Assembly (NCBI GenBank): GCA_022925895.1
Contig: JAKSYS010000060.1
Location: 62,001 to 126,000 of the forward strand
DNA length: 64,000 nucleotides
Direction: 5' to 3'
Source of the DNA: Fragilaria crotonensis
Lineage: Eukaryota; Bacillariophyta; Fragilariophyceae; Fragilariales; Fragilariaceae
Shown here: one piece after another, positions 1-11,910 of the stretch
Numbering within the stretch: position 1 is the first letter of the stretch
Layout of the letters: the number at the start of each line of letters is the position of its first letter
The notes under the pieces: model-generated
Told to the model about the DNA's origin: nothing
Seen by the model: only the letters and a program-made list of their open reading frames with translations
The model's database searches: none
Position numbers and translations under genes: made by a program

Positions 1-1589
1 TCACTATGGATTCTGACGACGAACCCGCCCTACTTGTTCACCGACTTGATGGCTCGGTGATGAAGTTCAAGGAGCACGAATCGGGACTATATGTGTACAA
101 CCCTAACGTTACTAACAACATTGTTACCGGTTATTCCATTTTATCCACAGTAGCAGAACAAAAGAAATTGTTCTCGCGCCGAGAAGTAAAGGCAGCGGAC
201 GCCGCCAGAGAACTATACCGTAAGATCGGACGACCGGACGAAACCGAGTTCGACTCGATTTTACGACGGAACCTTATTAGGAACTGTCCCGTCACGCCAA
301 ACGACGCGAAGCGCGCTTTAACCATCTACGGACCCGACGTTGCAGTGCTAAAAGGAAAAACCACGAGGAGTACAGCTGCTCCTCGCGTCCCAACTTTCGA
401 AGCCATACCGATCCCTCCCCCCGTTCTTGAGCATCATAGCCAGGTGACGCTGTGCATGGATTTTTTCTTTGTACAAGGGATACCATTCTACCACACCGTC
501 TCCCGTGGCATCGGTTTCAGAACAGTTCGGCAGGTCCCGGACCGCACCAAGGCCGTCATCCTCAAAGCCACGCGCAGGGTCATTAACCTGTACCAATCCC
601 GTGGTTTCAACGTGTGTGACATCCACGCAGATAACGAGTTTGCATGCATTCGTGAAAACGTACGCCCCGTGGAAATGAACATCGTGACAGCGGACAGTCA
701 CGTAGGCGAGATAGAGCGATCCGTACGCACGATCAAGGAACGACTTCGCACGTGCGTCCACGGACTACCGTTCGAGCGTCTCCCCAAATTGATGATACGA
801 CACATGGTCAACGAAGTGGTGCGCTGTTTAAACCAATTTCCTTGGAAGAACGGGATATCGGACGACATGAGCCCAGCTGCACTCGTCACGGGACATCCAC
901 AGCCCGATTTCAATCACATGCGACTCGAATTCGGCACCTACGTACAAGTGTTCGAAGACAACGACCCCACAAACACCACGCGCGCCCGATCCATGGGTGC
1001 AATTGCGCTCGGCCCAACCGGAAATGCACAAGGCGACTACAATTTCATGTCACTCTCTTCTGTCGCGCAAATCCCACGACACCAGTGGACAGCATTACCG
1101 ATGACCGACACCGCCATAGCCCGAGTCCACGCACTTGGCATTGAAGACAACCAACCGCTGATTCAGGAACGCGGACTGGTGGTTGAATGGCGTCCGGATC
1201 ACCCGATCGACGATTCGGAATATGACCGCGACTACGCTTTACCACGCAACGCCCCCGTCGACGGTTTTGTTCCCGCCGATTTTGACCCTATCGACGCGGA
1301 TGAGGCCGCCGATCTACTTGACGATGCCGCGGAACACGGCCTTTTCATTGAGCCTGCGGCCGACAGACTCGCCTTGGCTCAAGGAGCGCATGAGGACGCG
1401 AATCCACAACATCGACTCGATGACCCTTGGTTGTTTGAAAATGAAAATGCACCACCGGCCATCGTAGCAGAAAATGACGACGAGGAGAGCGAAGACTCTA
1501 CCGACGAAGAGTACGACGAAGCACACGAAGACGACGCGGAATACGAAGACGCCATAGGCAACGAAGAGAACGAAGACGCTACCGACGGC

Positions 1590-1700
1590 GAAGGAGCGCA
1601 CGACGAGGGAGCGCTCGACGAGGGAGCGTTCGACAACGACGAAGGAGCGTTCGACAACGACGAGGGAGCGCTCGACGAAGGAGCGTTCGACAACGACGCT
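1590..1700 (+). repeat. short tandem repeat encoding an acidic Asp/Glu-Gly-Ala-Phe linker
   Basis: Imperfect 15- and 30-bp units encode alternating DEGAL, DEGAF and DNDEGAF motifs between the integrase and reverse transcriptase. The repeat keeps frame and lies in a low-complexity acidic stretch of about 170 residues. It probably varies in length between copies of the element. Confidence 0.75.
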
Positions 1701-3091
1701 GACAACGAAGCAAACGACGACGACGCGGTCGAAACGAACGATAACAATGACGAAGCCAATGACGAGAGCGACGCCACCAGGCCATACAACTTGCGACATC
1801 GAGGAGCACCGAAGGCCAGTTTCAACGAGGCGATGGACAACCCGCACGACGGAAAGTCATACTACCCGCCGCCCACGCAACTGACGCAACACGCAGCCAT
1901 CGTTGCCGCCATCCAGCGAGTATACGGTTTCGTGATGACGCAGATGACGGCGAGGGCTGGCATCAAAAAACACGGGAAAGCTGCCGAGGAAGCACTCATG
2001 CAGGAGTTCGCCCAGTTCGAGACTCTACACGTGTACGAGGCACTTAACTCGAGGTTCCTAACGGCAGAACAACGAAAGGGTGCACTCAGAGTCATCAACC
2101 TCATCAAAGAAAAACAAAACGGGACTCTCAGAGGGCGCACGGTAGCCGACGGAAGCGTGCAACGGTCCCTCTACGACAAGTCGGAGACGGCATCGCCAAC
2201 GGTGGCATCAGACGCGCTCCTCCTGTCCATCATCATCGATGCGTACGAAAAACGAGATGTAGCGACGGCGGACGTGGTCGGCGCGTACCTGAAAGCTTAT
2301 ATGGACGACTTCGTAATCATGAAGTTCACGGGCGAGTCGGTAGACATACTGTGCAAACTAAACCCGAGTCACACCGAGTTCGTGGTGCTCGAAAAGGGAA
2401 CCAAAGTATTGTATGTGCGGTTGATCAAGGCCATCTACGGATGTGTAAAGTCTGCGCTCCTGTGGTACAAGGTTTTCTACTCATCACTACAAGCAATGGG
2501 TTTTGTTTTGAACCCATACGACTCGTGCGTAGCGAATTGCATGATCAAAGGAAAGCAATGCACGGTCGCGTGGTACGTGGACGACGCCAAGATTTCACAT
2601 GAAGACCCCGAAGTCGTGACGATGATTATAAACAAGCTGGAAGAACAGTTCGGAAAGATGACGGTGACCCGGGGAAGAGAACACGTTTTCCTTGGTATGA
2701 ACATCAGGTACACCGACGAGGGTACCGCGGTAATCGGCATGAAGAGATACCTGCAGGAGGCGATCGACGAATGCGGACTAGATCTACGACGCGAGGCAAA
2801 TACACCAGCTAGAAGGACCCTATTCGAGGTGGATCCAACGTCATTACCTTTGGAAAAAGGAGCGGCTGAAACGTTCCATAGGATTGTGGCGAAACTGTTG
2901 TATGTGTCGATTCGCGCGCGCATGGACATACTGCCGGCCATCGGTTTCTTATGCACAAGGGTATCGCAAAGTACGGAACAGGACCAAAGTAAGCTACGAC
3001 GGGTACTGGAATACCTAAAGGGCACAATGGACCTTGAATACACGCTCGGGGCAGACAGCATGGCCAAGTTGAGAACATGGGTGGACGCGTC

Positions 3092-3104
3092 CATCACAAG
3101 GTGG
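3092..3104 (+). repeat. left terminal inverted repeat, 13 bp
   Basis: CATCACAAGGTGG is a perfect inverted match to 12412-12424. Similarity fades just inside this core. It is preceded by the TC target duplicate at 3090-3091. Confidence 0.93.
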
Positions 3105-3708
3105 TATATGGTGACTTTTAAAAAATAAAATGGATTCAATACATATGGTTAGTGGACGGGGATTAATGATTATAAAATATTTAGCACTAACATTTTAAAG
3201 TTATATTTCACAGTTTAGTATCATACTACACCTTTAAGCAAATACTCAACAAACATCAAAACAAAAAACAAAATAAAACAAGATTTGTCGATTGCAATTA
3301 CAATTTTCTTTGTGTTTTAAACTTTTAAATTGGTTTACATGGTTTTTTTTGGTTTTAAGCAACGTTATACAGTAAATTTGAATCACAATGTAAATTGAAT
3401 AAATCAATTTAAATGGGTATTTGTCACCATATTATAGTCATTTATAACAATAAAAAATAAATGCTATAACTTTATCTGATGAAATGAAATTCTTTAAATT
3501 GTGCAGAGTCGTTGTTAAACGTTGCTTACTAGCTTGAAATATTGATTGCTTGACAACAATATGTGTATAGTTTAAGTTTCTATGTTTAACAATGACGCTG
3601 CATGTCGACATCTCCACATTCAAAAGTGGAGTAATCACTCGTTGCGGTTTCGTTTCAGAATGTTATGGTGATGATCATAATAATTGTGCACCTCAATAAA
3701 TTGCGTTG
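3105..3708. other. AT-rich subterminal region of the transposon, no gene seen
   Basis: About 600 bp of strongly AT-rich sequence with runs of A and T and frequent stops on both strands. It contrasts with the GC-richer copia DNA on its left. It probably holds subterminal transposase-binding or promoter sequences, but no repeated motif is clear by eye. Confidence 0.5.
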
Positions 3709-5130
3709 TTATTCCAAATCCCAACATGCTTCCACTGGTTCTAATGCTTCTGCCTGCTCTCCATCGGAGGTGTCTCGACTTCCTTCACCATTTGTTCCTC
3801 TCCTTTTCAGTGCAATGCAGTGATTGAGCAGTTCACGCTCCATATCCATGGCTTGTTCACACGTGCGATCAGCCTTCACCAAGTGATAGAATTCGTTGTA
3901 CCTTGCCATTCCTTCGCGGCTCCATCCACCATACTTGCAGTGGCCTGTTTTTTGCGCAGTATACTTGCCTTTCTCCCTTTCCTCTTGGACTTTTCCCTGC
4001 TGCCGGCGCCGCTCCTTGGTTGTGGTTCTGCTGGTGGGGTCTCGTGCCGCAGTTGTTCCTCTCGCTGAAATGCCTTGAGCCACTTCTCAATATAGTTGTC
4101 GTAGAGAAGGAGAGCGAAAGCCTCGTCGCTGATGGTCACCAACTTGCCGTGTTTTGTGGCCGAGCTCGTCGCCTGCGACACCAATTGCTTACTCTTTGTA
4201 CACCCCAGTGCTTCAGGCCACAAACGCACTCAAGAAATGTTCCATAGAACCAGAGGAATGCTTTTTTCTCCCTTTCCGTACTTGCTCTCCTCATTTTTTG
4301 TAATTCATCAATTGAGAACACATCCATTCTATCTTCCTTGAATTGTTTTAGTTCTCTCATCATGATGTTCTTCCCCGCCTGCTCGCATGTGCTCCTCTTG
4401 CTGTTCAACGCATGGTTAAAAACACTTTCATATAACATCTGGAATTTCACACGATCTCGGTTTGCCACACACTCGTGGTCCATCACCTCCTTGAAAGCCT
4501 TACCAAACATGTGTTCATTGCTGATAAACTTGACGACTCGAAACATATGTTTTCTGACGTAAGTTGTGACCCTATCTGCAATGTTCTCCTGGTGTTTTTC
4601 CGACATGGACGATTCTTTTGCTGACATACCTCTTACTCGTATCAACCCTCCAAATTCTGCGCAGCTCCTGCTGACGATGTTCTTCCACGTTTTGCAGGAA
4701 CAACATAGTCGTCATCATCATCGTCATCATCGGACGAATGTAATTCCTCGGCACCCCGGCAGGGAAGCATTTTGTCCAACTCCCTATCCCACTCTCGTTC
4801 TTGGTCACTATTTTCTTCTCCGTCACTTGTGTTATATGTGTGGTCCGGGCTACTAGACCGTGCCGTAGCCTCCTCGTTGTCATGGTCCTCTTCTTCGATA
4901 TGTTCTCTTTGCCGCTTTCCTCCTTTTGACGATTCGGCAATTTCGTCTTCGCCACTGCCGCTGTCTTCATCCTCATATAAAGATTCGGAGTCTGATTTGT
5001 CAGATACAGTTCCGTTGTTCATGGCTTCAGTTACTCTGTTGTAGAAGTATACAATTGTGGGAACAAGTTTCATCGCTTGCGCACACAAGAAAAGTTTTGA
5101 GCGCGAAGCACTTTTGTTCACAACTCCCAT
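3709..5130 (-). pseudogene. acidic passenger gene of the transposon, frameshifted, unknown function
   Basis: Four overlapping open frames follow one another on the minus strand: 5130-4642, 4645-4136, 4229-3876 and 4083-3709. Each switch is a one-base loss. Adding one base at a C-run at 4646-4648, near 4229, and at a T-run at 3970-3972 would give one protein of about 470 residues. It begins MGVVNKSASRSKLFLCAQAM, has a long Glu/Asp/Ser-rich N-terminal third with a run of about nine Asp, then an alpha-helical middle, a Lys/Arg-rich stretch, and a C-terminal segment with KYGGWSREGMARYNEF. I do not recognise the family. A nuclear or DNA-binding accessory protein is only a guess. Introns instead of frameshifts are possible but splice sites are not convincing. 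Confidence 0.55.
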
Positions 5131-6173
5131 TTAAATTTGAAGAGTTGGGCACACATGTTGTTTGTATGCTTGACACAGAGTCAATTTGAATGGGTGTGTC
5201 GACAGAAATTATTACTAAAGGCACTGTACAATTGTTTGTGGCAAGCTACCGTTGTAAATAAATATTGCTGTGTCGGGGATTGAAGGCTTACTAGTTATAT
5301 TCCTGCAATATATCATGATGTGTATACGTTTATATGGCAATATTTTGCCGCTAATCGTTTTTGTAACCGCCACGATTACTTCGTGGAATACTCCGATGTT
5401 TGCGTATCATGTACACTCACTCGGTACGATGAAGATGCGCATGTGCTTGGTATATATGATTTGTTACTAGTGCTGCGAGTTTTTTAGGTGCTGCGATGCG
5501 TCAGTTCTCAGTACTAAGGTAAATTACCGTTATCATCTTAAGTACTGGCTGGCTGGTGATGCATTCGACTTGGAATTTCTGTATGTGACAAGAATGTGTG
5601 CCTGAATACATAAGGATTTAGCACATCTATGGCTACGTTAGTTAGGGTCTTGTTGCCATGGCAAAATGAAGAAGATGAAAAAATAAATGACTAACACATG
5701 TTTATTTGTTTTTGTACTTAGACAGTTTTGAGGGGGGAAGGAAATTTTTGGCCTGAAGTCCCACATGGGCAACGCGTGCCTTGCACGTAGTATTGGTTAT
5801 ACTGGAATCGACGTGAAATGCACTATTTTGCACGAGTTGCTTTCACAACAATTTATGGACATCCACACTGCTGTTGCACTCTTTGTGCCCAGCACATACG
5901 TGAGGTATACCACATTCATGCTTGTTGTCGTCTGAAGAGGGGGAACTGCTTGCTTTTCTGGCGTGTTGGAACTCTGGTACAATTGCCTTCTCCCCAGACA
6001 GGGATTTGCAAATCTGTCCTTTGTGACGACGTGCTGCCTTATCACTCAACGTGAAGAGGGGGAATTGCTTGTTTTTCTGGCGCGTGCGAACTCAGGATTG
6101 GTTGTTTCCCCCCAGACAGGGGTGAACAACTTGTCGTTAGTGATCGCGTTGCCGCCTTATCGTCGGTATCATC
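5131..6173. other. non-coding spacer between divergent passenger genes of the transposon
   Basis: No convincing gene. The spacer separates the minus-strand passenger from the plus-strand oxygenase-like gene and may hold their promoters. Its right part contains a roughly 115-bp tandem duplication, listed separately. Confidence 0.5.
5934..6163 (+). repeat. imperfect tandem duplication of about 115 bp
   Basis: Two copies, about 5934-6042 and 6053-6163, share GAAGAGGGGGAA at the start, a TTTTCTGGCG block, CCCCAGACAGGG in the middle and GCCTTATC at the end. It lies just before the ATG of the oxygenase-like passenger, where it could be part of the promoter. Confidence 0.75.
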
Positions 6174-8269
6174 ATGTTTGCAGATCCTTCACGAGATCGC
6201 GCCAGGATAGCTAGCGCGCGGCGTACGCTTCCGGCGCAGAGCTCTGTTTCAGCCATGGGACGCAATCCGCGTGCGGTTGGGGTTGGTGCTGCAGGCCATG
6301 ACATTGCTGGCAGTTCTCTGCCTTTAAATCGGACTGCTGAAGGATTCCTTCCGTCAAAGGAGCGTGTACTTTCACTGTTGATGCAGGTACTGTTTTTTGA
6401 TCAGGAGGATTATCGCGAGCGGGTTGCGACAGCCTTCAGAGATGCCGTGCTGAATCCTCCTCTTCCTCCAATTGGCGGCGTTGATGACGATATCTGCGGC
6501 ACTCCTGTCTCATTCTTTCGAGCGGCCTTGGATTCTGTGGGATATCGCATCTGCGACTTCTATCGCATCAATAAGCTATCAGATATGTTCCACGAGTCGC
6601 ATGTGAAGCATCTCCCTGGGGAATCTGTCTGTGAAGTGTTTTTCATGGATGTTGTGCTGAATCGTGCAATTGTTCCCACTACAAGCGAGATTAACAATGG
6701 CAATGATGTTCGGGTGATGAGATGCTTCAAACCGGATGATCTTGATGACTCTGTGGACTATCAGTTCCGTGCGTTGATAGCTTTCATCCCCAATGCTGGT
6801 GTCTTCTACTGCTCATGTGATCGACGACGTGCTGACGCAGGTGTTGAAAAGACGCTTGTTCCTCACGACATGAGTTGGCTTCGCCTACATCGCAGTGAAG
6901 TTTTGGACTCTCAACAACGTCGTGTTCCTATGTACACCATTGGTGATGGCGGTTATGTTAAGCGACTTCATTGTGGTGGCGGTTCTGATGGCCTTCCAGT
7001 TTCGGTGTGGCGCATGACGTACAATATTCTTTGCGACAAACGTGTGATCATTCGTGCCAATCAGTGCGCTGATCAAGACGGCCCCATGTTGCCCCCAGAT
7101 GTTATCTCAGGACAGAATTTCTCCTTGGCATGGCCACGGGAGGTATTGGCACTGGAATTCAACTCTATTCTTGCGGGATCTAAGTCTGCCCGACTCGGCG
7201 GTCGGCACTACGCTTCGGGTACACGTTACTTTGACCTTCCATCTTCATGCTTGGTGTTGGATCCCGTGGTTGATCCGATGGTAGACGTCGTGATTGATGA
7301 TGCACCGTGTGGGACCTCGGTGGATCGGCAAACTGTGGTGAGGGTGAGGCATACCCTCATGCTGAAAACAGATCCTGTGCCGATGGACGACTTGAAATTG
7401 AGAATAGCCCGCCGTGCGTCTTTGCTTTTGAAGATCACGCGGTGTAACACTGCATTCGCCGGGGCATGCGAACAACTAGTGGGGTCAGGAATACGGGGGG
7501 TGATGTTGGTAACATGTACGCCATTGGCATGCGTGTGGAGGGAGATGGGGCTACCATGATTCCTTACGCTGCAAACGAAAAGGTTGACGAACTTGTCCTG
7601 CGAGACATGGTTGCTGCTCTTTGTTGCCTTGGCCGTCTGTGTTACCCTGACTTGATGCACTTGATCAAGACTTTGGAAAGCGACTCTGGTGTTCCGATGA
7701 TGTCTCCTATGGACGGAAAGGATGGGGATTGGGTTGGGCGCACTATTGACATGAGTGTCAACCTCGGCAACTCTTCACACTTTGATGTCAATGATTGTTC
7801 GCAGGGCTTTGCTGTGTGGACGGAAGAGATGCCCGGCAAAGCCTCTAATTGGTACTTCATAATGCCAAATGTGTTTGGCACACGAGCAGATGGCAAACCT
7901 TTCTCTGGGTTGGCTGTGCGCCTCTATCACGGAGTTGCCATCAGCTGGGATGGGCGAGTGCTTCGGCACTGCACTTCGGTTTCCAAACCCGACGGCGAGG
8001 ACAACGCCGAAGTTTTTTCGGGTGGCGGTCGAAGGTTTGACAATCACCTTTACGGAACGTTCACGGCATGCAAAGAGAAGGTTGTTCGGGCGGGCAGGGT
8101 CAATGCATGTGCTGCCATCGTATCATCGTCCACGACGTGCAAGGATGATACGATTGGAGGAGTGACCACACCTTTTGATGATGAGCTCAATCTGGGGATG
8201 GAATTAGTAGGCGTTGGTGCACCTTTACAACAATGGAAGAAAAAGAAAAGGAGAAGAAAGGAGTACTAA
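6174..8269 (+). pseudogene. transposon passenger with HxD...H motif, possible Fe/2-oxoglutarate dioxygenase, frameshifted
   Basis: Two frames, 6174-7559 and 7466-8269, belong together. One missing G in the run at 7461-7464 explains the switch, and restoring it would give about 698 residues. The first 450 residues are not recognised. The C-terminal part has SSHFDVND (HxD at 7778-7786), a conserved-looking NWYFIMPN strand, LYHGVAISWDG and RHCTS (His codon 7967-7969). HxD followed by a distal His about 60 residues on, inside a strand-rich segment, is the metal-binding arrangement of Fe(II)/2-oxoglutarate dioxygenases. TET/JBP-type dioxygenases are known passengers of related fungal transposons. 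The tail is Lys/Arg-rich (KKKKRRRK), like a nuclear signal. The enzyme assignment is inference; the fold was not tested. Confidence 0.55.
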
Positions 8270-8321
8270 AGTTTAGAATTTAGCTTGCCGTATGTAACCT
8301 ACCATTGTACTTGTTGAGTAT

Positions 8322-8466
8322 TCACTCGTCGTCGTCATCGTCGTTATCATCCTCGTGGTTCTCGTTGTCATCATCGTTATCATCCGAGTTGTTGTCATCG
8401 TCGTCATTGTCCTCATCATCATCATCGTCGTTGTCCTTGTCATCATTGTCATCCTCTTTGTCATTG

Positions 8467-8501
<35 letters not shown>

Positions 8502-8640
8502 ATCGTCATCGTCATCCTTGTCGTCATCGTCATCATTGTCATCCTCCTGCTCATCGTCTTCGTCATCATCCTGCTCGTCGTCCTCGTTGACTTCTTCGTT
8601 GTCTTCGTCATCCTCCTCCTCGTATTCAGACTCTAAGCTT
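8322..8640 (-). repeat. GAY/GAR trinucleotide-rich low-complexity tract (poly-Asp/Glu)
   Basis: About 320 bp of near-continuous GAC/GAT/GAG codons on the minus strand, seen as TCATCGTCG-type repeats on the plus strand. It encodes the acidic C-terminus of the transposase, with over 80 Asp residues. Slippage here should be common. Confidence 0.85.
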
Positions 8641-11600
8641 TCCTCCTCGTTATTCTTGCAACAGTACTGTACAAAATGATCCCATGCTGATGGCCATTCC
8701 TCTCTTCTTCGGAATAGGAACAAATACTTGTCTGAGTCTCTGTTCCCGAAGTCCGAATCCCAACTGTGGGAGCAAAGATGCTCCCAACCTCGATGAGGTA
8801 AATAGATACCAGCATATTGCCACGACCCTCTTCTGGTTCCCTATGAAGTGTGTACAGGCCGATCATATTATTCGAACAGCCGGATCTGCATCTTCTGCAT
8901 CGTAGGATTCCAAAACCGCATACATTCCAGGTTTGAGATTCTTTTGTAGTTTCGTGCGAATACGAGTATTATCTGGGAGATGACGAAGGTCCACAAAGGT
9001 GTGAATGAGTCCTGGCAAGGGAAATCAAGATTCCAATTGATCATTGCATGATCGCACCAACGTTTCCCATGATAGTTTGGATGGCCTCTGTACCGATCTC
9101 CTTCCTCAGAGATAAACTCCGTGAAGCATTGCACAGACTTTGCCAAACCCCTGGGGACATCTGGGCAACAATATTTCATAATAAATTTGGAGATACGAGA
9201 TGGAAGCCTGTTTTTAGGCGAATCATCTGTCGCGCGGGAGAGTTCCACGCAAACATGATGTCATCACCAGCTGAGGAGGGTTTCTGCGATAGAACAAACC
9301 GACGACCAGCAGCACCAGAGGAAGTTAAAGGGATTGGAGGCTTCTTGGCCTCAAACTCGTCCACATCATTATTGGCAACCAAGATTGCCAAATCCTCATG
9401 GTACCGGTGTGCTGCTTGTCTTGTAAAGGATGCAACACGCTTCTGAGTATTGCGAGATGTATTCTTTGCAAGTGGAATGTGTGCAGATTCTGCATATGAT
9501 GAGTTTACCACGTCGGGGACACCATGATCAAGTATATCCTCACTGATGTGAAGCGCAAGGTGCATCTTGATTGTATTGTTCCTCATTCCCGACATCCGTG
9601 GGCAAATATTGGCAACATTGCGGATTAGCCATCGAACACCAGTGGCCAACCTTATCACATGACTACGCCTTATTGTCGGTTGCTTCATCCATTGATGCCA
9701 TTGCAGCAGACAAGAAATGATGTGAATCCAATCTGCGGTGTGCTTGGGACACCCTAGTTTAGGCAGTGGGGGTGGTACATACTTCACTTCCTCCTGCTTC
9801 GCATCGTGCATCGCAGCATCATTCCCTGCTTCCACAGTTGCCGACGGCCGTTTCTGTTGTCCCTTTCTTTCTGCAGGCTTTCCGTTCTCGTTCTTCTTCC
9901 ATCCCTTTCCATTCGCAGCCTTGTTCTTTGACTCTTTAGGAGGGGGAAAGATTTGTCGGAAACTACTAGTGTGCAATGCGAAGAGTTTGACTAGGAGACA
10001 TCCTGGTATCTCATGACCCATCAGATTAGATCCCGTGGAAAACCCTTCGGAAAATTTGTACGTGGTAGGTCGCGGTCACTTTTCCGTACCATGGCACTTC
10101 CAATGTCTGCGCAAAGAGCGTCATAATGTTCAAGCGCAGCCGATTTCTTCCCTTTCTTTGCGCCAGCTTGGTGTGCAAAGGATTCAAGGCAGTACTTGAA
10201 CCACCCAAGTGTGATCAAGTGGAGGATTTCACCAGGACAAGCTCCAAAAATTCCTCTCGCGTTGTGCTGGCCAAACCGAACTTTGTTAAAGCCGTTAACG
10301 ACATAATTTTGTGATAGTGCGCGTAAGGATTCAACATCACCCTCTCTCACCAAACCTCCAACATGACTTGGCTTCCTGTGGCGGTACACAGATTTTGAGT
10401 AACCAGTCATCTCTGTGGGACATTCGCATGCACGGCATAGTTGTTTGATTTTTGCAAATCGTGCGGTGTAGTGCCCGCAAAGACGATCGTGACCCTCCGT
10501 GTCACCAATTATGAAAGGGACAAAGGGGTGAAATACGACGTCGTGGACAGTCTTCTTGTATTGAAGCTTCCACTTGAAGCCTTTGTCCTGCAAACTTAAA
10601 AAACCTGATGCCGAAAGAATAAATGCAATCTGCATGTGATACTCATTCAACATGTATGTAGGCCAGGTGACGCCTTTTTTAGGTTTTAGAACATTGCTCA
10701 CAGTCGCAACACCAGGAGGAAGGTCATTGGGTGCCTCATTGTAATCAACGTTGAGGTCAACCTTCTGAGCCTTACGTGAGGCACTCCCGTGATAGATGTA
10801 ACCCAAAATTCGCATTGCAATGGGTAAACGGCGAAACTCATGTTTCAATAACCCGTGAGAAATTGTGATTGGCTCCATCTGGAGTCTCCCGGAAGGTCAA
10901 TGTGCGTCTTGTCCATTGCAAGCACACAAGGAAGTATCATGTCAGACTGCGGATTCTTCACCAATTTCTTATAGGTTTCTCGATAACACCGACCACTGTT
11001 GATGTCACCAATTACTGATGTCCTCGCATCAGGCACAGCAAATGGATCCCCTGTTCATGAAACATAAAACACTCGTCCTTATTGAGGAACGGCATGACAG
11101 CAATGACGCAAACACTTGGCGTGCATCGAAATATACCATCGTAACAATACGCTTTGAATAGGGCAGATACAACTTCTTCTCCTTGGGAACCAAACCATGC
11201 ATGTTATAACGACTGAACAACATCTTTGTAACCGTCTCACGTGATGGCTGGCAACTGGTCTGAAATTGGTGGCCATTTTCATTTGCTTTCGCGGCCCAGT
11301 TCAGTATGTACTTAAACGCAGAAAGTGGCGCCTTCAAGTCTTTTAGGAGTTGAAGCAACTCAATATGAACCTTCTCTTCACAAGAGAATTTGGCCAGCGA
11401 GGATAATGGATTTGACTGAAGGCGGAGGAGTTCCTCGTACAATTCAAGGACTCCTTCGTCAGGGTCTGTCGTTCCGTTCTCAACCAAATCAGGTGGCGTC
11501 GTCAACGACTCTTCCTCACCAAAAGGATTGACGTCATCGTCGTCGTCCAATTCATGCTCATCGGGGTCATCGTCACCATCTAGTGCTTCAACAGAAGCAG

Positions 11601-11910
11601 CACGACCAGCATCCTGAACAGAACTGAATTCGAATGGTGCAGAAAATCGTTGACGACTGTGACCCTCCTGGTGTCCAGTACTTACTTGTCCTGTGAGGAT
11701 ATGTGAGGACAACGAAGCGTGGTTTTGCGCGGCCTTGGCAGCACTCCTGTTAATCAAAGTACCACCAATACCAGCAGACAGATCAATTGTGCTCTTCCGA
11801 GAAGCATAAATGCTGTTGCAAACAAGATTGTGATTCAAGTGTACCTGGATTCGCTTGAAGGGTTTGTGACATCCGTCACACAACGTAGTAGAGGATGTGC
11901 GTTTCGGCAT
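8322..11910 (-). pseudogene. Plavaka/CACTA-like transposase, broken by about eight single-base frameshifts
   Basis: The ATG at 11910 opens a frame with a C2H2-type zinc finger at residues 9-26 (CDGC...HLNH). After an acidic linker, collinear segments continue in shifting frames: CVLAMDKTHIDL, a FIIGDTEGHDRLCGHY block with the cysteine motif CRACECP, then CPGEILHLITLGWFKY, then GHEIPG, a KMHLALHISEDILDHGV block with AKNTSRNTQKR, then YRGHPNYHGKRW and a C-terminal tail of almost pure Asp/Glu. This order matches the TNP2/Plavaka transposase group. Switches fall near 11092, 11048-11051, 10891, 10032-10034, 9245, 8926, 8866 and 8705. Most are cured by adding one base to a homopolymer, which would give about 1,200 residues. 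As sequenced it cannot make a full transposase. Confidence 0.82.

Larger units (their letters stand above)
6..3128 (+). pseudogene. copia polyprotein, 5' part (integrase and reverse transcriptase), truncated by insertion
   Basis: The open frame encodes about 1,028 genuine residues and then about 12 foreign ones read from the inserted transposon. Residues 50-105 resemble the GAG-pre-integrase region. The integrase core has the D-D-E triad: Asp near 151 (MDFFF), Asp near 207 (HADNEF) and Glu near 236 (GEIERS). Residues 430-600 are a very acidic linker with a short tandem repeat. The reverse transcriptase spans about 640-950, with DVVGAYLKAY and the catalytic YVDD near 857. The RNase H domain starts at TWVDAS and is cut there. 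The ATG at 6 may be internal, because the gag region is missing upstream. Confidence 0.92.

Noticed and set aside
131-2140. Several long minus-strand and shifted plus-strand frames over the copia polyprotein
   Set aside because: They lie opposite or shifted to a clearly coding frame and have low-complexity composition (for example Val/Arg- or Ser-rich mirrors of the acidic repeat).
8322-8640. CRISPR-like or minisatellite array
   Set aside because: It is irregular trinucleotide low complexity with no spacers, in eukaryotic DNA.
8305-8679. Plus-strand Ser/Leu/Val-rich frames of about 90-125 codons
   Set aside because: They are mirror readings of the GAY/GAR trinucleotide tract in the minus-strand transposase.
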